Shown here: positions 51,049-57,983 of the stretch, piece by piece
How the letters are laid out: the number at the start of each line of letters is the position of its first letter
Position numbering within the stretch: position 1 is the stretch's first letter
Source: Paraspadella gotoi
Lineage: Eukaryota; Chaetognatha
Direction of reading: 5' to 3'
DNA length: 64,000 bases
Assembly (NCBI GenBank): GCA_051294375.1
Contig: CM119266.1
Coordinates: 6,651,431-6,715,430 of the forward strand
Translations under genes and position numbers: made by a program
Notes under the pieces: generated by a model
The model's input: only the letters and a program-made list of their open reading frames with translations
Database searches by the model: none
Told to the model about the DNA's origin: nothing

Positions 51049-54000
51049 GAAAAAGTCGAAGTTGGGTGGCCGTTCAAATCGAAGGATAAGAAGAAGGAAG
51101 AGTCGACTCCGACTCCGACGACGCCGACGACGCCCTCTCGTGACGACGACCTCCAGTGGCATTACGGCCTCTCCTCCGCCGGCGCCCCCCATGGCAGAGC
51201 AGGCCCCGTCCCGCCCAAAAAGCCCAGCACTCCTCCCGCCCCTCCGACGTCTCCTCCTCCTGGTTAGAACGCTGTTGTTATTGTCCTTTACTGCTGTTCT
51301 TGTATTTTTTAAATATTTTTTTCTTTCATCATTTTCTTTTAAAAATTTACTTTTTTTCATATCTTTTTAAAATTCTATTTATCTTTCTTCTTTCTTCTCT
51401 TTTTCTTCTTTTCTCTTTCTTCCCCTCCTTTCTTCCCTCTTCCTTTCTTCCCTCTTTCTTTCTTCCTTTTAAAACATTTTCTTTTCATTTTGGTTTATGA
51501 AGAAAAACTAGCGAACCGACGGGTGAAAGTTATAAAAAAATCTTTTTTAAATAATAAAAAACCTTTTTTAAAAATTTTATTAGCTTATTTCGTTTTTTTA
51601 AACTTTTATATATTTATTGATATACACAATTTCTAATATTAAATGATATATGTTTCTCTTGACGTTTTCGAATATTCCCCTATCGGCAAAAACGGGAACG
51701 TCGGTCTAAAAATCTAAAATTCGTTCTGTCAATTTTTGACAGTCCCCGATATTTTTCCATTATATTTTCCATTTCCTTTTCCATTTCTTTTTCCTCTTTC
51801 GATTTCGCAGACGACGACGACGACGACGACGATCATCGCGCTTCGCCGCGTCCCGTTTCCAAGGCGACGCCGATGGGGCTTCCGGGCGGCGTCCTCGCCG
51901 AGATGAGGGAGAAGCGAGGATTGAAGAGGCGAGTGATTTTCAACGAATCCCTTTGTCCGTTTCTACTTCAGTCTGTATCTCTGAAGTCGTCGGTTTTCGG
52001 ATGTCTCATTTCGTTTTGTCTCGTCCGTTCCCCTTTGAGGTTGTTCGTATTACGACAAGATTTTATTTTTTTTGGGGGGGGGACATATAAAGACTCCTCA
52101 GCAAATTCCACCTCGAAATCTCCCTTTACCCTCACTCACCCCTCCCCTTCCTTTCGACGCCATCGAATCACTTTTTATTGGTTTTTCTTTTTTCCCCGAC
52201 GTTTGGTCTCCAATTCAATTTGGCGAGCTTTTTTCTTGCTCAACCAATCCCAACTCAAAAATACAATCTGCGCTTTCTCCCCCCCCCCAAAAAAAAAAGC
52301 TCCACCAATCAGAATCTAGGTTTTCTCTTTTTTTTTTTCACGCTCGACCAATCGGATGATTATATTTTCGCTTCAGTCGAGTGAACGAACATCCGGGGTC
52401 CTCCAACGAATCGTCAACGTCGTCGCGACCAACGGAAGTTGCCAGGCCGGTCATCGGACCCGGGATGCTGAAACCCGGTGAGAGAAGAGGAAAAAGGTCG
52501 GGGAAAGTTGGTGATTGACCCTTTTTTAATGGAGCCTTTGTTTTTTGTTTTGTTTTTTGGGGAATGGGGCTGGGCCTGGGGTTTGAGGGGCGAAGGCTGT
52601 TCGCCGCCTTTTATCTTTTATCTTTTCTTTTTCTTTTTTTTCTCTGATGATTCATCTACTATTTTTTGTAATCTTTTTAGCCTCGAGAAAAACGAATGAC
52701 GGATTAACGTTGGAAGTCAGCGGCGGCAATGATGCCAGCGCCGCCAACGGTGCCAAACCGACCGTGAAGTCGGCGAAGGAAACTGGTAAGAGGCTGGGGG
52801 TGTGCTAAGATTGGCTAAGGAAGTTGGTAGAGAGAAGTGCGAGTAAATGAGTTAATGAGTAAATGACTAAGTGCGGATAATGAAAAGGAAAGGTTGAGAT
52901 TTAAAAAAAGTCTCGTCGGAAGAGAGAGTTTTAAGAGGGTGTGAGGAATAGGTGGGTGTGTTCATTCTTTACTTCTTTTTTAGTTAGTCTGACCTTTCAG
53001 ATATTTCTTTGTTTCATTACGACCGTTTTAACTTTGAAGGATTTCGCTCTTTTAGCAGCTTAGCAGCTTCGCAGCTTTTTTTTATAAAATCAAACTTCAT
53101 TTTGTTTATTTATAGAAAATCGCAAATAAAATATGGTTTCCTAATTTAATTATTCATTGCAATCACAAAAAAAAATTTCTATCAGGACAATAACCGGGCG
53201 TTTCCCCCTACGAAGCCGGTTTATTGAAGACATAAATCTTGCCATTTGTAGATAAATCATTAATTGTTTCACAGGTAGTTTTTTATTTATATTTTTTTTT
53301 CAATATAAATTCTCACTAATCTTATTCCCATCACTTTTTTTTGCACAGTGAATGATATTGATTACATTGAATTGTTTTCGGGATTGACCCGACGCTGAAC
53401 ACACATCGAATTTCAGTTCAAAAAATAAATGTGATTAGAATTTTCACTATTTTTTTTTTCTTATTCTGGTTTTCGTTTTTATTTTTATGGTGATTTGTTT
53501 TTTTTTATTAAATCCACCGACGCACTGACTGTCTTCGACTCACTAGTAGGAAGTCCAATCGCATTTTGTAAATATATTATTATTATATTGTACGAAAAAG
53601 TAAATTAGATAAATCTAACTAACTCGTATTTTGGCTCCGAGTTGCGCCTCGCGTTTCGTCGTGGAGAAAGTGGCTCTAGAGTCTAGTTTGTCTAATGGCA
53701 TTTCTGAGAAAAGGAGTTGATTACCCACTCATTCCTGAAATGGGAAACGCGGGGGGGTGGGGGAGGGCGCGGTGGAGAATCCAGATTGCCAAAGCTAAAA
53801 CTCAAGGTTGTTACTCTTTCAGGAAGTAAAAAAAAAACAAAAAACAATGCGTTTGGCGCGATCTAAATTTTTCTTAAGGGTTGCAAATACAAGAATATTT
53901 TTACAAATTGTAATTGTTAAATGATTGATAACGCTATCAAAATATAATTAATTAAAAAAAATCCAATAATTATGCAAGTGCGAACATTGCAATCAGGTGG

Positions 54001-54370
54001 TCGCGAATTCTTTAAAACTAATCGTTATCCCCGGCATTTTGATGAACAGCACTTGGTGCGTAGCAATTGCATTAAAATAACAGAGATGCGAAATGTAAAC
54101 CTAAGTCAATAACAACGTGAATAGAGATCAAAATGTTACCTTGATCGTTAGAAAAGGTGAAGTGATAAGTTATTTTAATTCTTTCATCAGAATCGCCGAA
54201 TCTTCCCTCCGTCGTCTGTCCTCCTTCTACTTTGCCCAACCTTCTCTCTGTTAATTCTCCGTCGTCTGGATTCGCCTTCTCGGGTCTGGGTCACATGGAC
54301 GGTGGATCACTGGGTGAGGGGATAATTATTTAGGATAAGATTTAATGATTTTTGATTCGTTAATTTTATT

Positions 54371-54409
<39 letters not shown>

Positions 54410-56792
54410 GATTCGGCCCCCCATCCGTCCCCGCGCCCACCACCCCCGCATAAACCCTGCAAACCCCTCAAGCCGGCGACGGCGCCAAAACCCGCATCGC
54501 GCCCGTCCCAGTTCCCCTCGCCGACAGGACCCGGCGCTCCGCCGACTCCGCCGACGCCGGACGGGACGACGGCTCCAGGATTCCACGTCCGGCGCCCCGT
54601 GGGCTCACCGTCACCGCCACGTCCTCTTCCTCGCGCGTCTCTTCTTACCATTTCTGGTCAATCAACTTCCGCGGCTCCGCAGCCTCCCTCCACGCCTCCG
54701 CCGCCGCCGCCGCCGCATTCTCCTACCCGCAGCGGCGGAGGAAGAAAGGGAGGAACTCTCCCCGCTTTTCCTTCCTCCAAATCTCCCTTCGCCTGTGCGG
54801 ATCCCCCGGCGCCATCTTCCGCGGCGGAACTCTCCTTCATTGTCGCTCAATCTAGATTCGGTCGACAAAGGAGCAACGCCGCCGTCTTACTCGAAAATAA
54901 CAACAACAACAAGAAACCCCACGTCGTCGATAAAAAACAAAAGTCTGATTCTCTGGATTCTCTCGATTCCGGCGTCGTTGTCTCCGATTTCGGCGCCAAA
55001 ATCGGCGCCGGACGCGACGCCGCTTCGTCTTCGGCGTCGTCGACTTCGGGGAATGATCCGACGTCGTCGTCGACGGGGCTATCGCCGAACGTCGGCCGAT
55101 CCGGTGATGAATGATTAGTTAATTAATTCGCAGTGCTTTGTATTCTTATTTTTATTCTTTTTCTTTTACTTTCCTTTTTTTCCCACTTTTTGGAAATCAT
55201 TTTGTCTCAAATGTTCTTCCTCTCCTTCTCCTTTCCTTTTCATCCCTTATTACTTCCCTTTCCCTCTTTCTTTACTTTCCTATTTCTTTTCTTTTACTAT
55301 TTCTTTTCTTTTACTATTTCTTTTCTTTTATTATCCTTCATAACCTTTACTTTCCTCCCTACCCTTTCCTTCAGTCGCCCCGAAGAATCCTAGTTCCGTC
55401 ATCCGGATTCCCTCGTCTTCGCCGACTCCGCTCACGACGTCGACCTCATCCAAGATGGCGTCTTCCGTCGATTCTACATCCGGGTTGTCCGCCAGTTCCC
55501 TCGACAAGGACAGGGAAACGCCGGGTAGGGTTAATACGAAGCACTTGGGAAAGTGGCGTTGCAAAAACAGGACAGAAATCCCGCTTAAAATCGGTTCTAT
55601 TAAGTAACAAAGAAAGATAAAAACCACAACATTAGCGTTGCTAATGTTTAAGACGTCAGAAACAGTTCTGATTTCGGAGGCAGCAGACGCTAAAAATGGC
55701 GCCCGGGGTGGAATCCGATTGAAAGGAAAGAGAAAAAAAAAAGATGGAGAGGAAAAGAAGAGCGAGAAGCCTTAACTTAAGAGCGCTCGAGATATTTCCG
55801 AAATAGCAATTCCACTCTCAACGTTATCTGAATTGCACATATGTGACAATATTTGAAAAAGAAAAAACAAACCGTTGTTTGTTATAAATAGTGAAAGCGA
55901 AGAGAGTTCTGTAAAACTAAATGTAAATCTCCGAGGCGGAAGTCTTCCAATTATATTATTATCTCACCAGGACTAAATAAGGAATAAATCATAAATTATT
56001 TTTCCTCTGATGTGAAAAGATCGAATCAATTCTCAGTTATTTTAAAAAATTCTTTCTATCTTTTACGCCAACGGCGTTCTTTTGTCTAGATTCGATAGAG
56101 AGCGACTTCGCGGCGCCTGATTGTCTCCTCGACGAAAGCGGCGTCGATTTCGGCGCCGACAAACGACGCGTCGACGACGAGGACGACGACGACGACGATG
56201 TGAGTTTCGAGGAGAATTCGAAAATTGGAACAGAAATTGTAATTGGACTCAGAGACAAAGAGAAGTCGATCTTAATCAGTTAATGGGTAGACTGGAGTGT
56301 GCGATGGAACTCGTTCGTTCTTTGTATTCGAATCAGTGATGTCAAAAGAAATCCCATTTGAATGTAAGGCAACTGTCAATGTCCTGGCTCTTTTGCCTCG
56401 TGAAGTTTACATGAGAATAAAATTAAGGAAATCCTGTTTTCCTATTTGTTTTTTTTTTCGCGAAATAAATGTACAAATTCTTGGAAAAGTCGGTAAGTCC
56501 TTCCATAAAAAGAGGGAGTGAGAATTTTTTTTTTCCCCTTCGCTTTTTCTCACCTTTGAACGTTGGCGCTATTTTGGCCATTAACCATCCTTCCTGGGGC
56601 TTTCCTTTTCGCGCTTTCTTTTTCCCAGGTTTTTACACCTAAACCGAAGTCTCTCCCTTCCCCCTCATCCCCCTCGCCAGGCCCACCGCCCACCCTCCAC
56701 CCCCATCCACCTCGAAACGAATCGAGTTGCTCTCCTTCTGTTTATGCGAAAGCGATTTTCTTTGCTCTGACGTCATGACCAAGGTCGCGAAC

Positions 56793-56877
<85 letters not shown>

Positions 56878-57983
56878 AGAATGAGGGCGAATTTGCGTCA
56901 CACACAACGAAAAAGGAGTAGGCAGAGGTCCCCGTACCCACTTCTTCACTCCGAGACGGCCAGACTAATCTTGGACATTCCACCCCATCCATCTCTAGCT
57001 CTCTCTTTCTATCTCTCGAGAAGAAACTGATTAATTCCTTGGCGCTGAGATATTTGTTTCTATTTGTACAATGGATATACTATTAACTTTATAAAGTCGT
57101 GAAACGATATCGTGCACGCGTTTAGGTGTTATCGATGATGAGAACATTTAAGAAATATAAATTGACGAATTTCTAGTTTTCCGGCTTTCTCTTTTCATAC
57201 CTCTCAGGGTTTAAGAACACTACGAAATTCTGGTTTCACATTTTCTTCTATGGAGTATTTTCTTCACAACATAGTTTCTTCATAATCTTCTCCCTTATCT
57301 TCTTTATCGGTCGTCATCATCATTCTTCCCTCCTGTTTTTTCCTTTCCTTTCCTTCTCCTTTTTTTCCTTTCTTTTATTTCCTTTCCTTCCACTTTTTTC
57401 CTTTCCTTCCTTTCCTTCTCTTTTCTTTCCTTCTCCTTCCTTTCCTTCTCCTTCCTTTCCTTCTCCTTCCTTTCCTTTCTTTTTTTCTTTCCTTCCTTCC
57501 CTTCCTTCTCCTCTCCTTTTCCGCCCTTCTCCTTTCCTTTTCCCCCCTTCTTTCCCTTTCCTCCCAAAGAGTCATGAATTGGCATTTCCTCCCTCTCGCT
57601 TCTCCCTTTTGCGAGGCTTCGCATCTTAGTTTCAAATTGCCTTTGCTGGTGAATCATTTGAGACGTTGATAAGAAAAGTCGGTTTTGCGTTTAAGATTTG
57701 TAATAAAAGACTAACATATAACATGAATTCATATAAGGTGTATGAAAAGCATACGTACATACATATTACATAGGTTGATATAGTTGAAACTGGTTTTTTA
57801 AAAGGTTTAAAAACATCTTCCCCCTCCTTTCCTCAGACTCGACGCCTCCGCCCGCCCTCTACTTCCGGTCACCGTCGGCGCGCCGCCGTCAAGCGCCAGG
57901 GCTCGTCGGCTTCCGGCGCTAGTTGGGGCGGCGTCGGCGGCGCCGGCGACGCTCATCACGAGGAGGATGAAGTTTATCTCTGA
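7369..57983 (+). CDS. CARMIL: CARMIL homologue (capping protein regulator and myosin I linker), about 40 coding exons
   Basis: The main model joins exons ending 7429, 9653, 9951, 11047, 11368, 11543, 17644, 17998, 18961, 19162, 19372, 24445, 24719, 24952, 25366, 25579, 25743, 25950, 26338, 28936, 29288, 29915, 31318, 31535, 34259, 39860, 40480, 40947, 49315, 49528, 49861, 51262, 51928, 52477, 52785, 54313, 55103, 55524, 56199 and 57983. All phases agree and the total is 5,403 bases, or 1,800 residues (vertebrate CARMIL1 about 1,370). CARMIL binds CapZ and lifts it from actin barbed ends at the plasma membrane. Domains run PH-like (about 1-239), leucine-rich repeats (about 240-656), helical dimerisation region (about 657-871), Ser/Pro linker, CPI/CSI region (about 1130-1175) and a Pro/Ser tail ending EEDEVYL. 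Six other genes lie in its introns. Start ATG 7369 opens a short MLSSKG leader; GC-rich sequence lies upstream. Confidence 0.93.
7810..7960 (+). repeat. degenerate tRNA-derived SINE-like element
   Basis: A polymerase III B-box-like motif (GGTTCAAGTC, about 7868-7877) is followed by a block gaccggccggctgaaccat that resembles the block following the B box in the element at 62765. It sits in CARMIL intron 1. No good A box or target-site duplication was found, so this is a tentative, decayed copy. Confidence 0.35.
11946..16578 (+). CDS. SPPL2: SPPL2-type signal peptide peptidase-like intramembrane aspartyl protease
   Basis: Thirteen exons (11946-12117, 12457-12598, 12783-12886, 12974-13093, 13258-13410, 13670-13818, 13939-13988, 14085-14390, 14482-14595, 14874-14999, 15107-15260, 16006-16183, 16439-16578) give 635 residues. 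A signal peptide ([17 protein letters not shown]) precedes a lumenal protease-associated-type region, then about nine membrane helices. The catalytic motifs are intact: YD at 451-452, GFGD at 510-513 and PAL at 575-577. SPPL2 enzymes cut type II membrane protein stubs in endosomes or lysosomes. The C-terminus is acidic (EDDDDDD). The gene lies on the same strand inside CARMIL intron 6. Exon 8 could also start at 14045 if exon 7 ended at 13981; I chose the pair with the better donor and pyrimidine tract. Early exons are less certain than exons 8-13. Confidence 0.88.
15026..15067. repeat. (CT)n microsatellite
   Basis: An uninterrupted CT run in the SPPL2 intron just before the exon carrying GFGD. 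It forms part of a long pyrimidine stretch leading to the 3' splice site at 15106. Confidence 0.9.
17558..25743 (+). CDS. CARMIL: CARMIL exons 7-17: leucine-rich repeat domain
   Basis: Exons 17558-17644, 17902-17998, 18890-18961, 19044-19162, 19295-19372, 24258-24445, 24637-24719, 24787-24952, 25222-25366, 25451-25579 and 25657-25743 encode about residues 240-656. They hold the CARMIL leucine-rich repeats in order: [112 protein letters not shown] and [16 protein letters not shown]. These match the vertebrate protein block by block. The 4.9-kb intron between 19372 and 24258 contains two other genes. Confidence 0.93.
17676..17932 (+). repeat. three tandem copies of a 3' splice site (84-86 bp unit)
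   Basis: The unit contains a pyrimidine tract, a TTTTCACAG or TTTTTACAG acceptor and the first bases of CARMIL exon 8 (GGTGATTTTGCTCA). Copies put exon-like starts at 17732, 17816 and 17902. Only the third leads into an open in-frame exon. The first copy has lost one base (GCTCACAGC instead of GCTCAACAGC) and neither spacing is a multiple of three, so the upstream copies act as potential decoy acceptors. Confidence 0.85.
18364..18444 (+). CDS. CARMIL: candidate duplicated CARMIL exon 9a
   Basis: This 81-base open segment has an acceptor (ccgtag) and a donor (gtgatt) and enters and leaves in phase 1, exactly like exon 9 at 18890-18961. Its product opens [13 protein letters not shown], close to [13 protein letters not shown] of exon 9, but lacks the LNLSKT leucine-repeat core. 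It may be an alternative or decaying duplicate exon. It is not in the main model. Confidence 0.45.
20016..21458 (-). CDS. probable type I membrane glycoprotein, nested antisense, model unresolved
   Basis: On the minus strand, exons 21386-21458, 21227-21321, 21119-21158, 20910-21041, 20665-20845, 20466-20594 and a membrane-spanning last part (about 20080-20290) show good GT..AG sites and introns of 64-77 bases. Reading: an ATG, a hydrophobic signal-like stretch [12 protein letters not shown], then an ectodomain with cysteines ([23 protein letters not shown]) and N-glycosylation sequons (NNT, NFT), then a membrane helix near [19 protein letters not shown] and a short basic tail. Two junctions are unsettled. 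The natural donor at 20909 is phase 1, while exon 20665-20845 is open only in phase 0. The exon before the membrane helix needs either a 30-base intron or a weak acceptor at 20286. It could be a decaying gene or carry a sequencing error. The family is unknown. Confidence 0.45.
22207..22989 (+). CDS. small single-pass membrane protein, nested, unrecognised
   Basis: Three exons, 22207-22616, 22697-22776 and 22853-22989, keep phase and give 208 residues. The N-terminal 170 residues are charged and have no signal peptide. They include a helical start ([15 protein letters not shown]), a Ser/Arg-rich stretch and a [13 protein letters not shown] proline segment. A single strong membrane helix ([20 protein letters not shown]) follows near residues 176-195, then about 13 residues to the stop. 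This is the layout of a type II or near tail-anchored protein. It lies in CARMIL intron 11, divergent from the antisense glycoprotein gene and about 750 bases from its start, so the two may share a promoter region. I do not recognise the family. Confidence 0.65.
22990..24257. other. CARMIL intron remainder, no gene recognised
   Basis: After the small membrane protein gene the intron continues without a convincing exon. The frame at 23604-23960 is rich in Phe/Ser, has no conserved motif and looks like chance. Confidence 0.4.
25816..29915 (+). CDS. CARMIL: CARMIL exons 18-22: helical dimerisation region
   Basis: Exons 25816-25950, 26144-26338, 28823-28936, 29176-29288 and 29828-29915 encode about residues 657-871. 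Conserved blocks are [42 protein letters not shown] and the helical [20 protein letters not shown], all matching the CARMIL region that forms the antiparallel dimer. The intron between 26338 and 28823 contains the antisense C4-domain gene. Confidence 0.9.
26576..28445 (-). CDS. secreted short-chain-collagen C4-type domain protein with Pro-rich and NDAGFG-repeat tail
   Basis: Two exons on the minus strand, 28280-28445 and 26576-28200, give 596 residues. A signal peptide ([19 protein letters not shown], coded by GTC repeats) is followed by a domain (about 25-165) matching the short-chain collagen C4 / spongin non-collagenous type: [29 protein letters not shown] at 130-134, [11 protein letters not shown] and GGYLMA. 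No Gly-X-Y collagen repeat is present. Instead, after a basic RKKR site at 184-187 (possible furin cut), come proline-rich, MNP-repeat and Tyr-rich stretches, then NDAGFGG repeats (about 359-408), then a cysteine-containing end ([19 protein letters not shown]). Such proteins are extracellular matrix or secreted material. It is antisense inside CARMIL intron 19. Confidence 0.88.
28547..28584. repeat. (AG)n microsatellite upstream of the C4-domain gene
   Basis: Pure AG run about 100 bases upstream of the minus-strand start at 28445, so it reads as CT on the gene's own strand in its promoter or 5' UTR. Confidence 0.85.
29916..31206. other. AT-rich CARMIL intron 22, no gene recognised
   Basis: Very AT-rich sequence with T-runs near 30020-30055. 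No exon, RNA gene or clear repeat copy could be supported. Confidence 0.4.
31207..40947 (+). CDS. CARMIL: CARMIL exons 23-28: Ser/Pro-rich linker
   Basis: Exons 31207-31318, 31390-31535, 34175-34259, 39798-39860, 40319-40480 and 40840-40947 encode about residues 872-1096. The segment is low-complexity: [20 protein letters not shown], a [11 protein letters not shown]3-type ligand, a basic [13 protein letters not shown] patch, then Ser/Thr/Pro/Glu stretches. All junctions are phase 0 or 1 and consistent. Exon choice rests on splice sites and phase more than on homology, so individual exons here may be alternative. Exon 28 has a second in-frame donor 42 bases downstream (40989). Confidence 0.7.
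32531..32584. repeat. (CT)n microsatellite
   Basis: Long uninterrupted CT run in CARMIL intron 24, ending in a tctccag acceptor-like motif. The sequence after it soon meets a stop in the required frame, so no exon is called. Confidence 0.9.
32906..32953. repeat. (CT)n microsatellite
   Basis: CT run of about 48 bases upstream of a possible cassette exon at 32977-33051 in the same CARMIL intron. Confidence 0.9.
32977..33051 (+). CDS. CARMIL: candidate CARMIL cassette exon (25 codons)
   Basis: After a strong pyrimidine tract and ctccag acceptor, 75 bases stay open and end at AG|ggtcgc or AGG|gtcgct, phase 0 at both ends as the flanking exons need. The product is Ser/Leu/Pro-rich ([17 protein letters not shown]). 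Only phase and splice-site shape support it. Confidence 0.3.
34260..38237. other. CARMIL intron 25 first part, no gene recognised
   Basis: AT-rich with many T and A runs. Several open frames occur but all are low-complexity Phe/Lys/Ser chains without splice support or motifs. Confidence 0.4.
38238..39330 (+). CDS. putative N-myristoylated cysteine-array protein, 251 aa, nested, unrecognised
   Basis: Two exons, 38238-38536 and 38874-39330, join in phase 2 (AG|gtggcg .. tttag|C). The start [10 protein letters not shown] fits the N-myristoylation pattern (Gly2, Ser6). Residues 10-100 are basic and Ser/Ala-rich with a likely phospho-stretch ([13 protein letters not shown]). Exon 2 has two regular cysteine arrays. 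Residues 128-140 hold five Cys spaced every three residues ([13 protein letters not shown]). Residues 186-212 hold five CxC pairs repeating every six residues ([15 protein letters not shown] and onward), with further Cys at 180 and 219, 17 in all. The spacing resembles metallothioneins or other metal-cluster proteins, but I know no family with this whole architecture. It lies in CARMIL intron 25 on the same strand. The two other frames of exon 2 do not give such order. Confidence 0.65.
40027..40091. repeat. (CT)n microsatellite
   Basis: Almost pure CT run with one interruption, in the CARMIL intron between the exons at 39798 and 40319. Confidence 0.9.
40990..43083. other. CARMIL intron 28 first part, no gene recognised
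   Basis: The first half is a long pyrimidine-biased stretch (T/C-rich to about 41440). The second half is mixed and probably contains the promoter of the Ig/EF-hand gene. No exon could be supported. Confidence 0.4.
43084..45408 (+). CDS. Ig-like single-pass membrane protein with cytoplasmic EF-hand, nested
   Basis: Four exons, 43084-43940, 44050-44443, 44521-44845 and 45077-45408, keep phase and give 635 residues. A signal peptide ([19 protein letters not shown]) leads to an ectodomain with Ig-like features: the first unit has SVTFHCD .. [18 protein letters not shown], a classical D-x-G-x-F/Y-x-C motif, and later Cys pairs and [11 protein letters not shown] .. VSWTV suggest further Ig-type units, with N-glycosylation sequons (NVS, NLT). 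A membrane helix follows at about 455-478 ([19 protein letters not shown]), then a CC pair. The cytoplasmic tail holds an EF-hand loop [12 protein letters not shown] at 573-584 with acidic residues at 1, 3, 5 and 12 and Gly at 6, plus a degenerate second hand ([12 protein letters not shown]). This suggests a calcium-responsive adhesion or receptor protein. It is nested in CARMIL intron 28 on the same strand. Confidence 0.85.
45409..48192. other. CARMIL intron 28 continued, no gene recognised
   Basis: Very AT-rich; holds the 3' region of the Ig/EF-hand gene. Open frames here are Lys/Phe-rich and lack motifs. A (CT)n run lies near 47537-47573. Confidence 0.4.
48193..48342 (+). CDS. short open frame (49 codons), possible uORF
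   Basis: An ATG opens a 49-residue frame beginning [19 protein letters not shown] and ending at TGA, about 125 bases before the MGLFQS exon. Its composition is balanced rather than low-complexity, unlike the surrounding AT-rich DNA. It could be an upstream ORF of the alternative transcript or chance. Confidence 0.2.
   Translation: MTKTLGMSSFEDRILEFAGDGSSAELNFETKTQLVNSYPNPLLKLVTRT
48469..48661 (+). CDS. CARMIL: candidate alternative first exon of CARMIL (short isoform)
   Basis: An ATG opens a frame coding [17 protein letters not shown], a GC-rich coding-like stretch in AT-rich DNA. At TCC G|gtttga it can splice in phase 1 to the CPI exon at 49115, which needs phase 1. The resulting protein would have 768 residues: 64 new ones plus the capping-protein-binding region and tail, without the PH and leucine-rich domains. 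Gly2 and Ser6 fit an N-myristoylation site, which could replace the lost membrane-binding domain. The donor is weak, so it could also be a separate small gene reading through to TAA near 48699. Confidence 0.45.
49115..49528 (+). CDS. CARMIL: CARMIL exons 29-30: CPI and CSI capping-protein-binding region
   Basis: Exons 49115-49315 and 49430-49528. [20 protein letters not shown] at about residues 1132-1151 follows the CPI consensus LxHxTxxRPK with Gly in place of Thr and a longer spacer before the final Pro. NIDHFYGGR in the next exon matches the start of the CARMIL-specific interaction motif (vertebrate VDEFFTKK). These bind CapZ beta and alpha and weaken its hold on the barbed end. Their position after the helical region confirms that these distant exons belong to the same gene. 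Confidence 0.85.
49808..57983 (+). CDS. CARMIL: CARMIL exons 31-41: Pro/Ser-rich tail and C-terminus
   Basis: Exons 49808-49861, 51050-51262, 51811-51928, 52377-52477, 52681-52785, 54191-54313, 54411-55103, 55375-55524, 56090-56199 and 57837-57983. The tail carries [25 protein letters not shown], an Asp8 run, [18 protein letters not shown] (matching the vertebrate LLAEMKAKQEKR block), [11 protein letters not shown], a large proline-rich exon (231 codons) and the end EEDEVYL (vertebrate EKEFIFV). The open segments at 49989-50040, 50224-50235 and 50658-50687 do not return to phase 1, so the main path skips them. The intron after 51928 uses a GC donor. Confidence 0.8.
49989..50040 (+). CDS. CARMIL: candidate alternative CARMIL exon out of phase with the main path
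   Basis: A cttcag acceptor and a perfect gtaagt donor bound an open segment coding [17 protein letters not shown]. It enters in phase 1 but leaves in phase 2, and no downstream exon I found restores phase 1. It could feed an alternative end; reading on through the 50224 segment gives a stop within about 20 codons. Confidence 0.35.
50999..51047. repeat. (CT)n microsatellite forming a splice acceptor tract
   Basis: CT run ending in ctctctag directly at CARMIL exon 33 (51050). It serves as that intron's polypyrimidine tract. Confidence 0.9.
52786..54190. other. CARMIL intron, no gene recognised
   Basis: AT-rich intron sequence with several T runs. No exon, RNA gene or repeat family could be supported. 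Confidence 0.4.
54371..54410. repeat. compound (CT)n(CA)n microsatellite at a splice acceptor
   Basis: CT dinucleotides change to CA dinucleotides and end in cacag immediately before CARMIL exon 38 at 54411. Confidence 0.9.
56801..56872. repeat. (GA)n microsatellite
   Basis: About 70 bases of GA repeats in the last CARMIL intron, the longest such run on this strand. Confidence 0.95.
57340..57560. repeat. pyrimidine-rich (TTTCC)n-like tract
   Basis: About 220 bases of almost pure C/T made of TTTCC and TTCTCC units in the last CARMIL intron. Read on the other strand it gives meaningless Lys/Glu/Arg open frames. Confidence 0.85.

Noticed and set aside
57304-57657. Minus-strand Lys/Glu/Arg-rich frame
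   Set aside because: It is a translation of the (TTTCC)n-like tract and has no coding character.
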